Source of the DNA: Euglena gracilis
Lineage: Eukaryota > Euglenida > Euglenophyceae > Euglenales
Direction of reading: 5' to 3'
Assembly (NCBI GenBank): GCA_039621445.1
Contig: CP154954.1
Coordinates: forward strand, 60,316,660 to 60,380,659
Length of the DNA stretch: 64,000 nucleotides
Shown piece by piece: positions 52,081 to 63,000 of the stretch. Below the pieces are notes generated by a model, which saw only the letters and a list, made by a program, of their open reading frames with translations, ran no database searches and was not told the DNA's origin. Position 1 is the first letter of the stretch. Every line of letters starts with the position of its first letter. Both the position numbers and the translations under genes were made by a program.

Positions 52081-53151
52081 GTGCCATATGTCAACGCCCG
52101 GGTGGCTAAGTTCGCCACCTGTCCCACAACTCTCAAAAGGCCAAGCACCACAGGGCAAAGGCTCAAAGTTCCCTGGTGTAGTGTAGTGCAGAGTTCCCTT
52201 GTGGGGTGGGGAAGCAGAAAAGGGAGCAAAAAAAAGTCCCTTTTCTGAGCTCTGACGACAAATATCCAGGGAACAACAAAACCCCCACGCTGCCCCTTAT
52301 CCCCCCCCTCCGGCAAAAATGTTTGACCTTATTTCCGGGGGGATCAGCACCGAGTCAGCCATTCCCACTTTTGAATGCAGCCGAGTTACTCCGAGGTCAG
52401 GGCCCAAAAGTGGAGCCCTGAGATACTGGACCAAGAATCACTGGGATACGCATCCTCGGGCGAGAATCAAAAGCCTGCCCGTGTCTTCCCTTCGCGATTT
52501 CCGTACGAACAGACAGTCCTGCGCGCCAACACCCCTCACCACCATAACCATATAGCCAACACAACATCTGTCCACCACAATTATCTCCTTGTGAGAAGGG
52601 TCTTTCTCACGAGAGTTTTTCTACATTGTCGCTCTCCCTAGTGCACCGTTGAAGCCACTGGTGCATTGCACTTGTGGAAGCTTGCAGGGCTCTTTCGCAC
52701 CCTCTTCTTGTTACTCCTGCCCCCCCTTCAGTCGGAGGGGGGTAATATGGAGTTCTTCCAAAAAAAGGCACTGTATTCTTTGACCAAAAGTGTTTGGGGA
52801 TCACCTGCAAATAAACCAGCACCCTTCAAATCGTTTTCAACATTTTGAATGTGGAAACTCAGGGTGTATTGGGCCTTGCGTTTTTTTTGGTGTTCTGTTG
52901 GGTGCTGGTCTTCTGTTCCAGGTCCGTGTCCCCCCCCCCCCAGAGACTACTAAAGAGACCAGTTTTTGTATGTCACCTGCACTTGCCCCCGGAAACACTT
53001 CTTTGAAAAACTGTCAAGCAAATTAGGAACACCAAAGACAGGAAAACGTTTCGAAGGAATTCTCTTAGGCACTGGTATGGAGTGGCGGTGCGTGCTCTCC
53101 CGCTCGATCGCCCTCCCTCCTTCCCTCCCTCTCTCTCCGCTTGCTTGCTTA

Positions 53152-53563
53152 CCCCCCCCCCCTATGTCCAACGACCCCCCTATGTCCAATGACCACCCCC
53201 CCGGTCGGAGGACACCTTTTCGGAGGTTTGACCAAATTTTTGGTCCCGGCGCGAAGCGCCGGGACGAAAAATTTTGCCCAAAAATTGGCCAAAAATTTGG
53301 CCAAAATGCCATTTTTGACACTTTTTGGACAAAAATTTGTCAAAATTGCCCAAAATTTTCGGCGCGAAGCGCCGGAAGGGAAAATTGGGGCATTTTTGGG
53401 TGGGTAGGGACCCGGGTGCCCACCAACTTTTTTTTGACCCCATGTCCAACGACCACCCCCCCGGTCAGAGGACACCTTTTTGGTCACTACCCTATGTCCA
53501 ACGACCACCCCCCCGGTCGGAGGACAGAGGTTACTGGTCGTTGGACATAGGGGGGGGGGGGGG
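53152..53563. mobile_element. MITE family B, copy 2
   Basis: 412 bp, C tract plus CTATGTCCAACGACC to GGTCGTTGGACATAG plus G tract, with TA on each side (53150-53151, 53564-53565). Almost base-for-base the same as 5909-6323 (differences such as GTCGGAGGAC for GTCAGACGAT), which suggests recent activity. Confidence 0.92.
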
Positions 53564-53769
53564 TAGTTAGTCTGCCATGTATCCAAACCATGACTGTCAC
53601 CCTTCACACATCACCTCTAACCTGCATTTATCTTGACTACCTGGAGTTCTCATGGGCATGAGTCCTCCGGAAAACCCATTTTATGATCATTACCACATTG
53701 TGCCTGCAAGGAGCTTGGCACTGTCAAGAACCTGGTGACAACTGCCCACCCATTTTCTGAGGCGGTTTG

Positions 53770-54010
53770 GATCCCCCCCCCCCCCGGGATCACTTTCCAC
53801 TTTCAAAAAAAAACCAGTCAGTCACTTTTCAAAAAACTAATCACCCATTTCCTACCCCCCTTGGGGGTGGTCACTTTGGCCACTTCGGCGACGGGTGACA
53901 GGTGGCCACTTTCAGACATTCCTAACCGACACCCCCCGGGGGCGGTCTGGAGCCAAAACCAGTCAGTCACTCCGAAGGAACCAGTCAGTCACCCCCGGCC
54001 TGGGGGGGGG
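53770..54010. repeat. Family A element cluster, inverted
   Basis: Three AACCAGTCAGTCAC blocks with TTCCACTTTCAAAAA, the complement of the GTGACTGACTGGTT form, separated by C/G tracts and a GTGGTCACTTTGGCCACTT segment. Confidence 0.7.
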
Positions 54011-54281
54011 GGTGTCGGACACACCGTAGGGAATGGTGTGGTCCGGGCAGGTGGACAGGCAGATGGACCCCAGGACATCGCAGAGGGTCTATTTCTCTCT
54101 GCGGTTTGCGCTGGGGGATCCAAAATTCGGCAGAGCTACACCACCTCACAGGCGGAAAATTTGGGCTCGCCGGAAAAAGGCAAGACTGCTGGCTGCCCCC
54201 CCCCCCCCCCCCCATGGGGGGCCCCTGGCTGGAACTGCGCCTGGCTGGGGGCCAAACCAGCTACCTACCCCCCCCCCCGGG

Positions 54282-54376
54282 AAACTGTCATGCCCGAGAA
54301 CCTGTCAGGGTTCCGCCCGGGAAACTGTCAGGGTCCCCGGTACTGGCCAACCTGTCAGGTGACAGTTTCCCAGGGG
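54282..54376. repeat. Family P element (AACTGTCAGGGTCCCCGG)
   Basis: GAAACTGTCA, GGGTCCCCGGTACTGGCC and CCTGTCAGGTGACAGTTTCC; a copy lies at 60967-61024. The ends are inverted (GGAAACTGTC / GACAGTTTCC). Confidence 0.75.
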
Positions 54377-55044
54377 GGGTACCAAGAGTCGAAACTGAAA
54401 AATGGTCCCCAAAAACTGCGAGTTATGTTAGTCAGAAAATCACCGAAGAATGACTGGTCAACCCACTTCAGGCCAAAGCATTCATCCAGTGGAGTGCAGG
54501 GGTTGGGTCATGCGTTTGGGATGCAGAAATTCGTTTGGGCGGAGGGGGGATGTCAAAATTTATTCTGCCTTCTTCACTTCCAAAGAAGCAAAGACAACTC
54601 AAGATGTTCTTCTGCTGCCCAAATGACGCGGTCTCCTCTCATCGGTCTCTGTTGCAGTAGGCATTTGGGAACGCCGAAAGCGAGACGTCCAATTGAGGAA
54701 ATTCTGCCCAGACACGAAGGCTGGAATTGAACTAGGTGGTTGCCTCGGGCCGGTTTCCAGCCGGAAAACCTTTTGTGGGGGCAGCCCCAATCTTCCAGTG
54801 TCTGAACTGAGCCCCTCCTGGAGAAGATTATGGCCAGCGCTCAATTTTGCTTCTGTTCGTGGGTGGTGTGTGGTGAGTGGCCAGGCACCCCCCCCCCCCC
54901 CCAGTTCCCCTCTCTCGAGCTACCCCTTCCACCAGTGCTCATTTGTGACTCTGCCTGGAACCCCCCGGGGGGGGGGGGGGCGAGTTGGTAAACGTGGGTA
55001 TGGCTGACAGGAATAATATGTGCAGCCGCAGTCGCAACTACCCT

Positions 55045-55060
55045 CCCCAACCCCCCTCAG
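55045..55060 (+). promoter_or_regulatory. Possible spliced-leader acceptor of the acylphosphatase gene
   Basis: CCCCAACCCCCCTCAG ends in AG seven bases before the ATG at 55068. Position and pyrimidine content fit a trans-splicing acceptor; the alternative is an ordinary 3' splice site after an upstream exon. Confidence 0.5.
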
Positions 55061-55067
55061 AAAGTGC

Positions 55068-56941
55068 ATGTCGACGTGGATGGCGGAAGCTGCCTGCCGC
55101 TTCAAGGTGTTCGGCAAGGTTCAGGGCAGGGCTGCACGGGAGTCCCTGAAAATTCATGGGTGGTGGGTTGGGGGGCACCATCCTGGTGGGGGGGGGGGCG
55201 ATCACCCCCACCCTGTTGCGTGTTTCCGTCGGTGTGGATTTTGAAAATTCCAAACAAATGAATAAATAGACAAACAAACAAACAAATAAATGTTAAAGCA
55301 ATGAATGAATGAAAGTAGTAAAACGAAATAATAAGGAGGATTTAGGCCGACTTTTTCTTTCAGTGCTTTGGGTGCCTAAGCCATCTGTCCTTTGCGAACT
55401 GCCGCGGTGGGTGGGTGGTGGGGGGTCAAGTCCCCCCCTCCCGGCCTTCCTGTCCAGCCCTGGCCCTGGGTGTCTTCTTCCGCAAGTACACGAAGCGCCA
55501 GGCAGACACCCTGGGCCTCGGTGGGTGGGTGATGCCCAAGCCCCCCCCTCCCCCTAGGCTCCGACCCTCTTCCGGGGCTGTCCTCTCCTTTTCCCTGCTC
55601 TTTTCCTTGCTATGCTGTCCCCGCAAGGGTCTAAACTACCCCTAATGGAAGCATGGGTGCACGTATAGCGGACCTCCGAAGGCAGGAGGTTTCTATTTGG
55701 ACCCAACCTGTGTGATCTTTGTTGATTGCTGTTCGAAATCCCATCGAAATGGGGGGTGCGCCAGCAACCGTCGCCTTCGGCGGCAGGGGATACCTTTTTC
55801 TTCATTTGGACCCTGCGCTTGTAGCGGCCCCGCGCTTCTGTTATTATTTTCTTTCCCATGGATTCACTGGACACTGCTGTGGGCCCCACCCCCACTGGGT
55901 TTTGAGAGTGGGCGAGTCGTTTGGAACCGTTGGACCCCCGGGGGTATGGGATGTGCTCTGGGTCTGTGGGTGGGTGGGTTTTTGCGGATGTTCGGGCTGG
56001 AAACAGTGCCCCCCCCCCCTCCGTGTTCACCAAGTGGATCTTTTGGGGCCCCCTCACCCCTTTGCTCTATTGCCGTTTGTTCCATTTTCCCGACTGCGTT
56101 CAATCTCTCCCAACAATTTCCCCACCAAAGCAGTGGGTTTTTTTGTTGGATGAAGACCACAGCCGGCGGATGCCAGCCGCACGGCTGGGCAAGGACGGTA
56201 AGCCGGTGGGAGCTTGGGGGTGAACCACGAAGACGGTACGGTGGTGGGAGAGGCTCGACCACCGCCTCCCCATCTGCTTTGCTGTACCTGCCTCCGCCGG
56301 TGTGCGGTGGTTTGGGCAGTGTCTTTTTTCCTCGAGAAAAAGTCCGTGGTGCTGACCTGTTCCTCTGGCCAGGTTTCTCACACCGTTTCTGTGTGGTTTT
56401 TTTGGTTCATCAGAGTGGGCACGCAGCACCCTCCAAGCAAGTTCATTGCTCTGCTGATTGCAATGGGTTGGATAGTGAGCGCCATTTGAGGAAAGGAGTT
56501 TGGTGTTCTTTTTTGAGTGGTCACGTTTTCCTCTTCGGGTCATGGCGACTTTGGACACTGGTGTGTTGCTCGACACAAAAGCCTCTGCTATACGAGCCTT
56601 TCAGTGGGCCTGGTCGACGGATGGTGAGGGGTCGGTGAGCGCAGGGCCCAGTGGGGAAGTTGGAGGAGTTCAAGACATGGCTGAAGACGAAGGGATCGCC
56701 AAAGTCTCGCGTCGACCGGTGTGACATCGCTGACCTGGAAGTGGTGCCCACCCAGCAACCCTGCTTTTGTATTCCCTCCTCCCATACTTTATTGGAAATG
56801 CTCCTTTGCACGGCCTTGTGTAGAAAATATAGAAAGGTATCAAGGCTGGCCCCTGTGAGAAGCATGAAGAATCATGGGTCTCATCACATTTTGATTTTCA
56901 ACGGCGATAAATCTGTTCTCCCACCCCTCGACATGAGATGA
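55068..56941 (+). CDS. Acylphosphatase, four exons
   Basis: Small cytosolic enzyme that hydrolyses carboxyl-phosphate bonds of acyl phosphates. Exons: 55068-55123, 55468-55531, 56223-56252, 56639 onward. The protein opens MSTWMAEAACRFKVFGKVQG; the first join restores the signature GKVQGVFFRKY with the catalytic Arg; the second gives GLGGWVNHEDGTVVGE with the catalytic Asn, one residue shorter than the usual GWVRN; the third gives EAQGPVGKLEEF, then TWLKTKGSPKSRVDRCDIADLEV. This covers the whole 90-100 residue fold. All three introns are nonconventional; the first has a perfect 8-bp stem CAGGGCTG/CAGCCCTG. The frame runs on to a stop at 56939-56941, but sequence after about 56770 is low in coding character, so a further intron or earlier end is likely. 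The start is the first of two in-frame ATGs. Confidence 0.93.
55124..55467 (+). other. Nonconventional intron with perfect 8-bp stem
   Basis: GGGCAGGGCTG start, CAGCCCTGGCCCT end; CAG at +4, CTG at -8, phase 2 on both sides, giving V-Q-G-V-F-F. Confidence 0.93.
55532..56638 (+). other. Acylphosphatase introns 2 and 3 around a 30-bp exon
   Basis: Intron 55532-56222 pairs CCCAAGC with GCTTGGG; intron 56253-56638 pairs CGACC with GGTCG. Between them is a ten-codon exon, NHEDGTVVGE. In both, total arm spacing is seven rather than eight bases. Confidence 0.8.
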
Positions 56942-57005
56942 TAATAATTTGATTTTTTTTAATTTTACTTTTTAATTATTAATAATAATGAGATAATAGA
57001 TAATT

Positions 57006-57149
57006 TCAGCATCTGGCCACACAGATCACATTGCTCTCCATCTCACGCACCCAGTGCTTGGAGTTGCGCCAGGTTCCTGGCACGGGTCGCTTCCCGTCGT
57101 TCACCGTCCGCAAGTGACCCATGCACGACACGATGTCCCGGAACACCGC
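57006..57149 (-). CDS. Terminal exon of an unidentified minus-strand gene
   Basis: The minus strand from 57149 reads AVFRDIVSCMGHLRTVNDGK then VPGTWRNSKHWVREMESNV and ends ICVARC with TGA at 57008-57006. Codon third positions are strongly G/C, as in the other exons, and an AG immediately precedes 57149. AT-rich sequence with AATAATAATTA follows, as expected of a 3' untranslated region. It converges on the acylphosphatase gene. Upstream exons were not found in 57150-60027 and the family is not recognised. Confidence 0.55.
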   Translation of the reverse strand, partial: AVFRDIVSCMGHLRTVNDGKRPVPGTWRNSKHWVREMESNVICVARC

Positions 57150-59325
57150 CTCTCGCCGGGGAGACGACGGCGGGGCTGACCACCACCCACCGGCCACTCC
57201 ACGCCCCGAGGACCGTCGGCACTCCCCCTCAAAGCTCAGAGGCGTCCGAAGTCGCGTTTTTCTTCAAACGGCCGACTGCACTGCGGCTGGCCCCAAGCGT
57301 TCATGGCGCTCGACCCAGCGTGCGGTTGCCTTGCCTGTGGGGGTTGACGAAAGAGATGCGCAAAGGTACTCGTCCCAAGGCATATAATTATTTTAGAAAG
57401 GGGTTGTGTTCAACTTGGTCCAAGGGATTTGCATTCATTTTTCTGCAGACAATGAAAAAAGAATGGATGAAAATCCGTGCATTGTATGGCGATGGTTGCT
57501 TTCGGACATGGAAGTTCAAGATGATGCCCCAGGGGGGCCATTAAGCATCTCCGGGGGGGGGGCGTTTATATGCAGCCCCTTTGAGAATCTTGAAATATTG
57601 TCCGAATACAGAACTTTCCAGGCAGGAAGCTGCAAATGCCCAAGCCAGTCAAGCTGGTAGACTGGGTTGTTGCGTCGAGCCCATTCTGATGGATTTTGTC
57701 TGCTTTCCTCCAAAAGCCCTTCCCGCCCGGGTCGCCCCCACACCCAAGCCCCACGCCAGCCATTTGCGATATTTGGTGGCCCCCGCTTCCGGTACACCAC
57801 TTTGTTTTCCAGTCCAGACCCCCCCCATGGGGGGTCTGCATATGCACTGCACAAACTTGGCTAACGATAATTCCATTACCAGAATTTCCTGTGGAAAAAT
57901 ATTCTTTAAGGGCGAGTGGGTGTGTTAGACCGCTCCCTCACCATAGTGGGCAAAGGGGTGCCGAATTTCCTGATATGTGACGCTGAGAGGTGTCCAGGGG
58001 TTAGCTGCGCTGCGGACAGCTTTAAGCAGGGATGAGAATTCATAGAGAATGCTCAACCCCGGATGTACAGAACTGTACAAAGAGGTATACTCAGCATGGA
58101 GTGAGTAGCGATAATTACGCATACAAACGAACAAGTGCAAATAAATATGGATCATTCCAAATAATTACAAATAATTATAAACTAATGGCCAAGTACTGTG
58201 GAACAAATTGTCTGCACAAATGTGGACGTTTGCATGCGATAATACGGAGATACATGGAGGGTATATTTGGTGTGATAAGTATGAAATTCAGATACTTCCC
58301 TCCCTTGGGGAATTTTCATGCCTATCATGGTCCCACCCGGCTATCACGGTCCACCCAATAAATTGGCTGGGTCTTATTGACAGTGACCTCTGGGGTGATG
58401 GTTTCATGGTTGGGGACAGGCAGGGACAGATAGATAAAGATGGTATGGTATTTAATTCGTTCAAGATGAATAGGGATAGGTACAAATGTCGACATGTACG
58501 TATGTGTTTGGATAAATGCACATAAAGGTACAATCTGCATGCACGTAAGTTTGGATAAATTGCAAAAAAGCTGATAAATGCAGATAAGCACAAAATAGGA
58601 TCTTAGGCGGCCGGATTCGCATTTAAGGATTTTAATGTTGATTTGCGCATATGCGCGAATTCCCGAATTTTTTGATTCCGGCGGTGAAGGTCAAGGGGAC
58701 AGAGAGACACGCCGGCAAGCAACGACAAAAACGAAGCGATTTTTTTGCTTTTGGCGGTGTGACCCCCAGGACTTTGGCTAAAAAATGGTGCTTTTGAGGA
58801 GTGTCCTGGCGAACTCTGTGGCCCCAAACCCCCGGGACCTTCCTGCCTAAAGTAAAAAAGGACAAGTGCAGACATGCGCGGATCAAATAGACAAAACAAA
58901 CAACGAGGAGTGATCTGAAGGCGAGGCCCACCCATCCTAATTGCCTGGGCAGGCACTCGTCGGTGTCTACATCCGAAACACCATCTCCGGGCACACCCCT
59001 TTCTGCCTGCCAACATGGTTATGCAAGTGGTTCAAAACAAATTGTACCACCACAAATAGTGATGAATGGCGATTTCTGCAAGCAAAGTCTCAAACTCCCC
59101 ATATTTCAGAAAGATGGAGATGACAACAAACTGTCATAATTCTGTTTTCCCACGATGTGTAGACCCGGATGCGGCATCCTTCCATCCCCCGCGTCTTTTT
59201 GCAGTTGTTCTGAGGCCTCATTTCTGGTGCATTTGCACGGAGCGTCCCTCTGACCCTTCTGTGTTTTGCCCAACAAGCACCAGGGCTCCATTCCATCAAT
59301 CGCTTGGTGTGTGTACGTCTGTGTA

Positions 59326-59361
<36 letters not shown>

Positions 59362-60027
59362 GATGCGTGCGCGCGCATGCGCATGCATGTGCACGTGTGT
59401 GCTCATGGGCATCATTTTTTCATAGTGTTAGCGTGTGACTCTGTTTGTGGGGCTGGTGTTTTCCAATGTGTTGTCTGGGATTTGCGAGTGCCAATCTTCT
59501 TCAACTTCGACCCTCTGTCTACGTCTTGTATTCGTATCCCCCCCCCCACTTTCTGTGTGTATGCTTGCGCTGTGTTCAGAATGGATAAAGAGTTCAACAA
59601 CACCCCGCACAATTCACATTGCAGGTTGGCTGGCTTTTGCACCTCAGCTGCTTGCCCCCCCCCCCCCCCCGGTTTTGGAGTCAGTGTCCCCCACAGTTGG
59701 TGTCCCAGCCTCTTGGGCCAATTTCACCCGGCCAAATGCCCCCCCCCCCCCCCGGAGCGCTTGGCCCCTCAGGGTGCTCGGCCCTCCTCCACCTTCCATG
59801 CAAACTTGGCCCCCATAAATTTGGCCTTCGGCCTTTTGCACCTGATTGATTGCCAAGATTCTCAACATGCAAACCTGGCCCCCAAAAAGGTTGACCCCCT
59901 GGCCCTACCTTCAACCATAACCCGGGCCAAGCGTCCGGGGGGGGGGGGCAGGTAGGCTGGCAGGGGGGGGGTGGCGAGGAAGCAGGGCACGGAGACAGAA
60001 CCCTGGCGGAGATCATTCTTCGCAACG
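57150..60027. other. Region before the kinase gene
   Basis: Presumably contains introns or 5' exons of the minus-strand gene. Coding-like fragments that I could not place: plus strand 57445-57530 (KEWMKIRALYGDGCFRTWKF) and 58950-59010. A GT microsatellite is at 59320-59362. 59640-59955 is C-tract rich. No RNA gene seen. Confidence 0.45.
59318..59400. repeat. (GT)n with GCGC-rich edge
   Basis: GT run followed by GCGTGCGCGCGCATGCGCATGC, a mostly alternating purine-pyrimidine stretch. Confidence 0.9.
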
Positions 60028-63000
60028 ATGGCGGCCGCGGAGTGCGCGAGGCGCGGGGAGCCGGCGGGGACCTCCGGCGCCCCCAGCGCCCCAGCCACGA
60101 AGGGGCCGACCCCGGTCCAGATCCCACCCTGCCCGGAGTATGAGGCGAAGTACATGACGCTGGAGACGGTGGGGACCGGCTGCTATGCCGCGGTGAAGCG
60201 AGGAGGTCGGGGCGAACCGAATTAATATGGTTGCGAAGAGCACAAGAGCATTTCTATGGCCCGGACCCCCTCCCCCCCCCCGGGGGGGGGTCGGCAAAAA
60301 AACAACAACAACCAAAGTGACCCGGCGCCGAAGGCGCCGGAATTTTTTTTGGCCTTTTTTCATGTTTTTGGTCAAATTTCCTTTGGATTCCGCCAACCCC
60401 CACCGGGGGGGGGGGCAGTGACTGACTGGTTTCTCGAAAAGGGTGACTGGTTGATTTTTCGAAGAGTGGAGTGACCCCCCCTCCCCCCGGGGGTCGGTAA
60501 AATGTTGTATGATGCAGAGTTGTGTGACTTTGAGAACACTTTGAGAGTGAATCCGCGAATGTGATCTCCTCCTGTGATTGTTGCATACCACCCAGATTTA
60601 TATGACATACGGACTCTCATCGGTGCACCTGGAGTTTCTCAAACCAGCGGACACCCGCTGCATCGGTAGTTGGGGCCGGCGGCTCCCTCCCCCGCACCGC
60701 AGCCGCCCGGGCCTCGCCTCCCGCTGCCTTCAGCTCACTTCGTCGCGAGAGTTCGCCGTGAAGTGCTGTGCCAAGGCTGGGATGAAGGAGCCCAGGGCAG
60801 AGCCAAACCGTCACGGGCAACCTCCACTCATTTGCCTTGTAACACCCCCTCCCTGCAAAACTGTCAGCCAACCTTCATCAAACTGTCAGCCAACCTTCAT
60901 CAAACTGTCAGCCAACCTTCATCTAACTGTCAGCCAACCTTCATCAAATTGTCAGCCAACCTTCATCACAGGAAGCTGTCAGGGTCCCCGGTACTGACCG
61001 ACCTGCCAGGTGCCAGTTTCCAGGGCAGGATTCGAAGCGGGTAGGAAGTGCCCTGGTGGCGTCCCTCCTGAAAGGGCTGCAGCACGAGGTGGCAGCCATG
61101 CAGGCCCTCCGGCACCCGCACATCATCGGACTGCAGGAGGTCTTCAACACCCCTGGCCGCAGCCCGGTTGTTTGCCGCTTTCGTGAGGTTGTCGCCCGCC
61201 CACCCACCCCAGCCCAGTAAGTCAGGCTCGCACTGACTGGTTTGCAATATGAAAAGTACAATATTAGGCCTGAACCAGTTTCGGGGAAAACACACAAAAA
61301 TCTGCAACACCTTGGGAAAATGTGTAAAAAACTACATACACACAAACACAAATGGAGTGGGAAACATGCAAAACACGAGGAGCTCAATGGAAAATTCCCG
61401 AACATGCAAAAAGGCGACCAAAAATCCATAAAAATCATGTTGTTTTTTTTTGAAAAAATGCATTTGGCGGCCTCAAACATGTGCCCCCAGGGGGCCCATT
61501 AGTATGATGGGGGGGGTATGTCAACCCCTCCCCGTGTCATAAACGTGGGGCTGATGAGCGATTTTGGCCCGTTTTTCATCCACCCCCACCGATCTGCCAG
61601 GGGGGGGGGTTGGTGGTTTCTGCTGCCTGCACGTTGGGATTTTTAGGCGGAAGTTAGGCCGAAATCCCCAGAATTCAACATAAAATGATGCCTAAACCAC
61701 GGGGGGAAAAGTGTGTAATTCCGCCCTAGATTTTGGCCTAAATCGTAACCCCAACTCTTTCCCTGTCATTAACCCCATTTTTCTCACCTGGCATTGGGAT
61801 GTCCAAAAAAATGGGGAGTTGGGGGGTTTGGGATCCCCCTAGATTGGGTATCGGTGCGGCATACCGGTCCCCATCATGCTGGTAGCCCCCCCCGGGGGGG
61901 GGGGGGCACTTGCATGAGGCTGCCAAACGTTTTTTGTTTTGTTTTGCTTGGACAGACTGGCGCTCGCCAACTTGTCAAATGACAAGGTCCCCGGCAGGCA
62001 CTGTGCCGTCTTTCGGAATGGAAAGAAATGGTTGCAAATGCCCCTCTTGCATTTGTTGTCTCTCATTGTCTTTGTCCCACCCCCCAAACATGCCACATAT
62101 CAACAAAAACTTGACTCTCCCTGATTTTGGTTCAATGAGTTGTATTCTCCTCCGCTTTTCTTCACGGGGCCTGACTGGCCACAACACGTTTTTTTTTTGT
62201 TTGATATTTTTTTCATCAGCCACCAAGGATACTGTCCTTTGGGACTTGGGATGCTTGGTTGCAGCGTTGGCCAACCTTCAGGCAGAGGCACACACAAATG
62301 CACACATTTGCTTCCCCCGTGGCAGTGGAGTCCCTGACCAACTGTTTCTTTTTTCCGAATGTTCACTGAGACTCTTTCATAATTCCCAATGGTTCCCTTC
62401 ATCTGTGGCTTTGATTTTATGTGTTTGTTTTTCCTTGGGTTATTTTTTTTATGGTTTTTGTTTTTTTCGCTCAGACAGTAGGTAACCTCCCCCACCTTGC
62501 GCATATTTTTTTTGATGATTCGGTCGCCGCTGGCAGAGAGCCACCGACCGTTCTGTGCCGGCCGATGCACTCTACATCGTGATGGAGTACGTCCGTGGGG
62601 GGACGGTATACGACCTCATTACCATGCCCTTCCAGTGAACAGGGGGCCTCCTGCGGTTTGCTGCCTGTGCTGAGGTGAGTGGAAGCATCCAATGGAAGCA
62701 ATGCAAAGCAAAGCAAAGCTTGGAGCGATCTGCACACTTTCTTACATGATTTCATTGTTTCCCCCCGTTAAAAGGACTCTTACCTGTGCCACAGTAGGTA
62801 ATTCATCCTGCCAAATGTGTGTTATTTTCAGTTTCAGGAACTCAAATCTGAATTTGAGGCAGCTCTCTGGTATGGTGGAGACAGACACAAATACGTTCGC
62901 CGGGCAGAATGGCACCAGGTGAGGAACAACCGCACCAGTCTCGGCGTTTATGCCGTGTTCAGCGGACCTTGCGGACGGGGATGCAACCCAGGAGGGGCCC

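Larger units (their letters stand above)
49825..55060. other. Repeat-filled region without a supported gene
   Basis: Contains clustered GCAGCACTATTGGAC motifs (49935-50340), CAGGTTATTTGGG motifs (50450-50605), family F sequence (51440-51640), a family G copy (51998-52080), MITE copy 2, family A and P repeats. At 52319-52555 an open frame starting MFDLISGGISTES has no family resemblance and no intron signals and is left unannotated. Confidence 0.55.

Noticed and set aside
52319-52641. Overlapping open frames (MFDLISGGISTES..., MQPSYSEVRAQKW...)
   Set aside because: Two frames overlap without one being clearly better; no family resemblance, no splice signals and no neighbouring exon.
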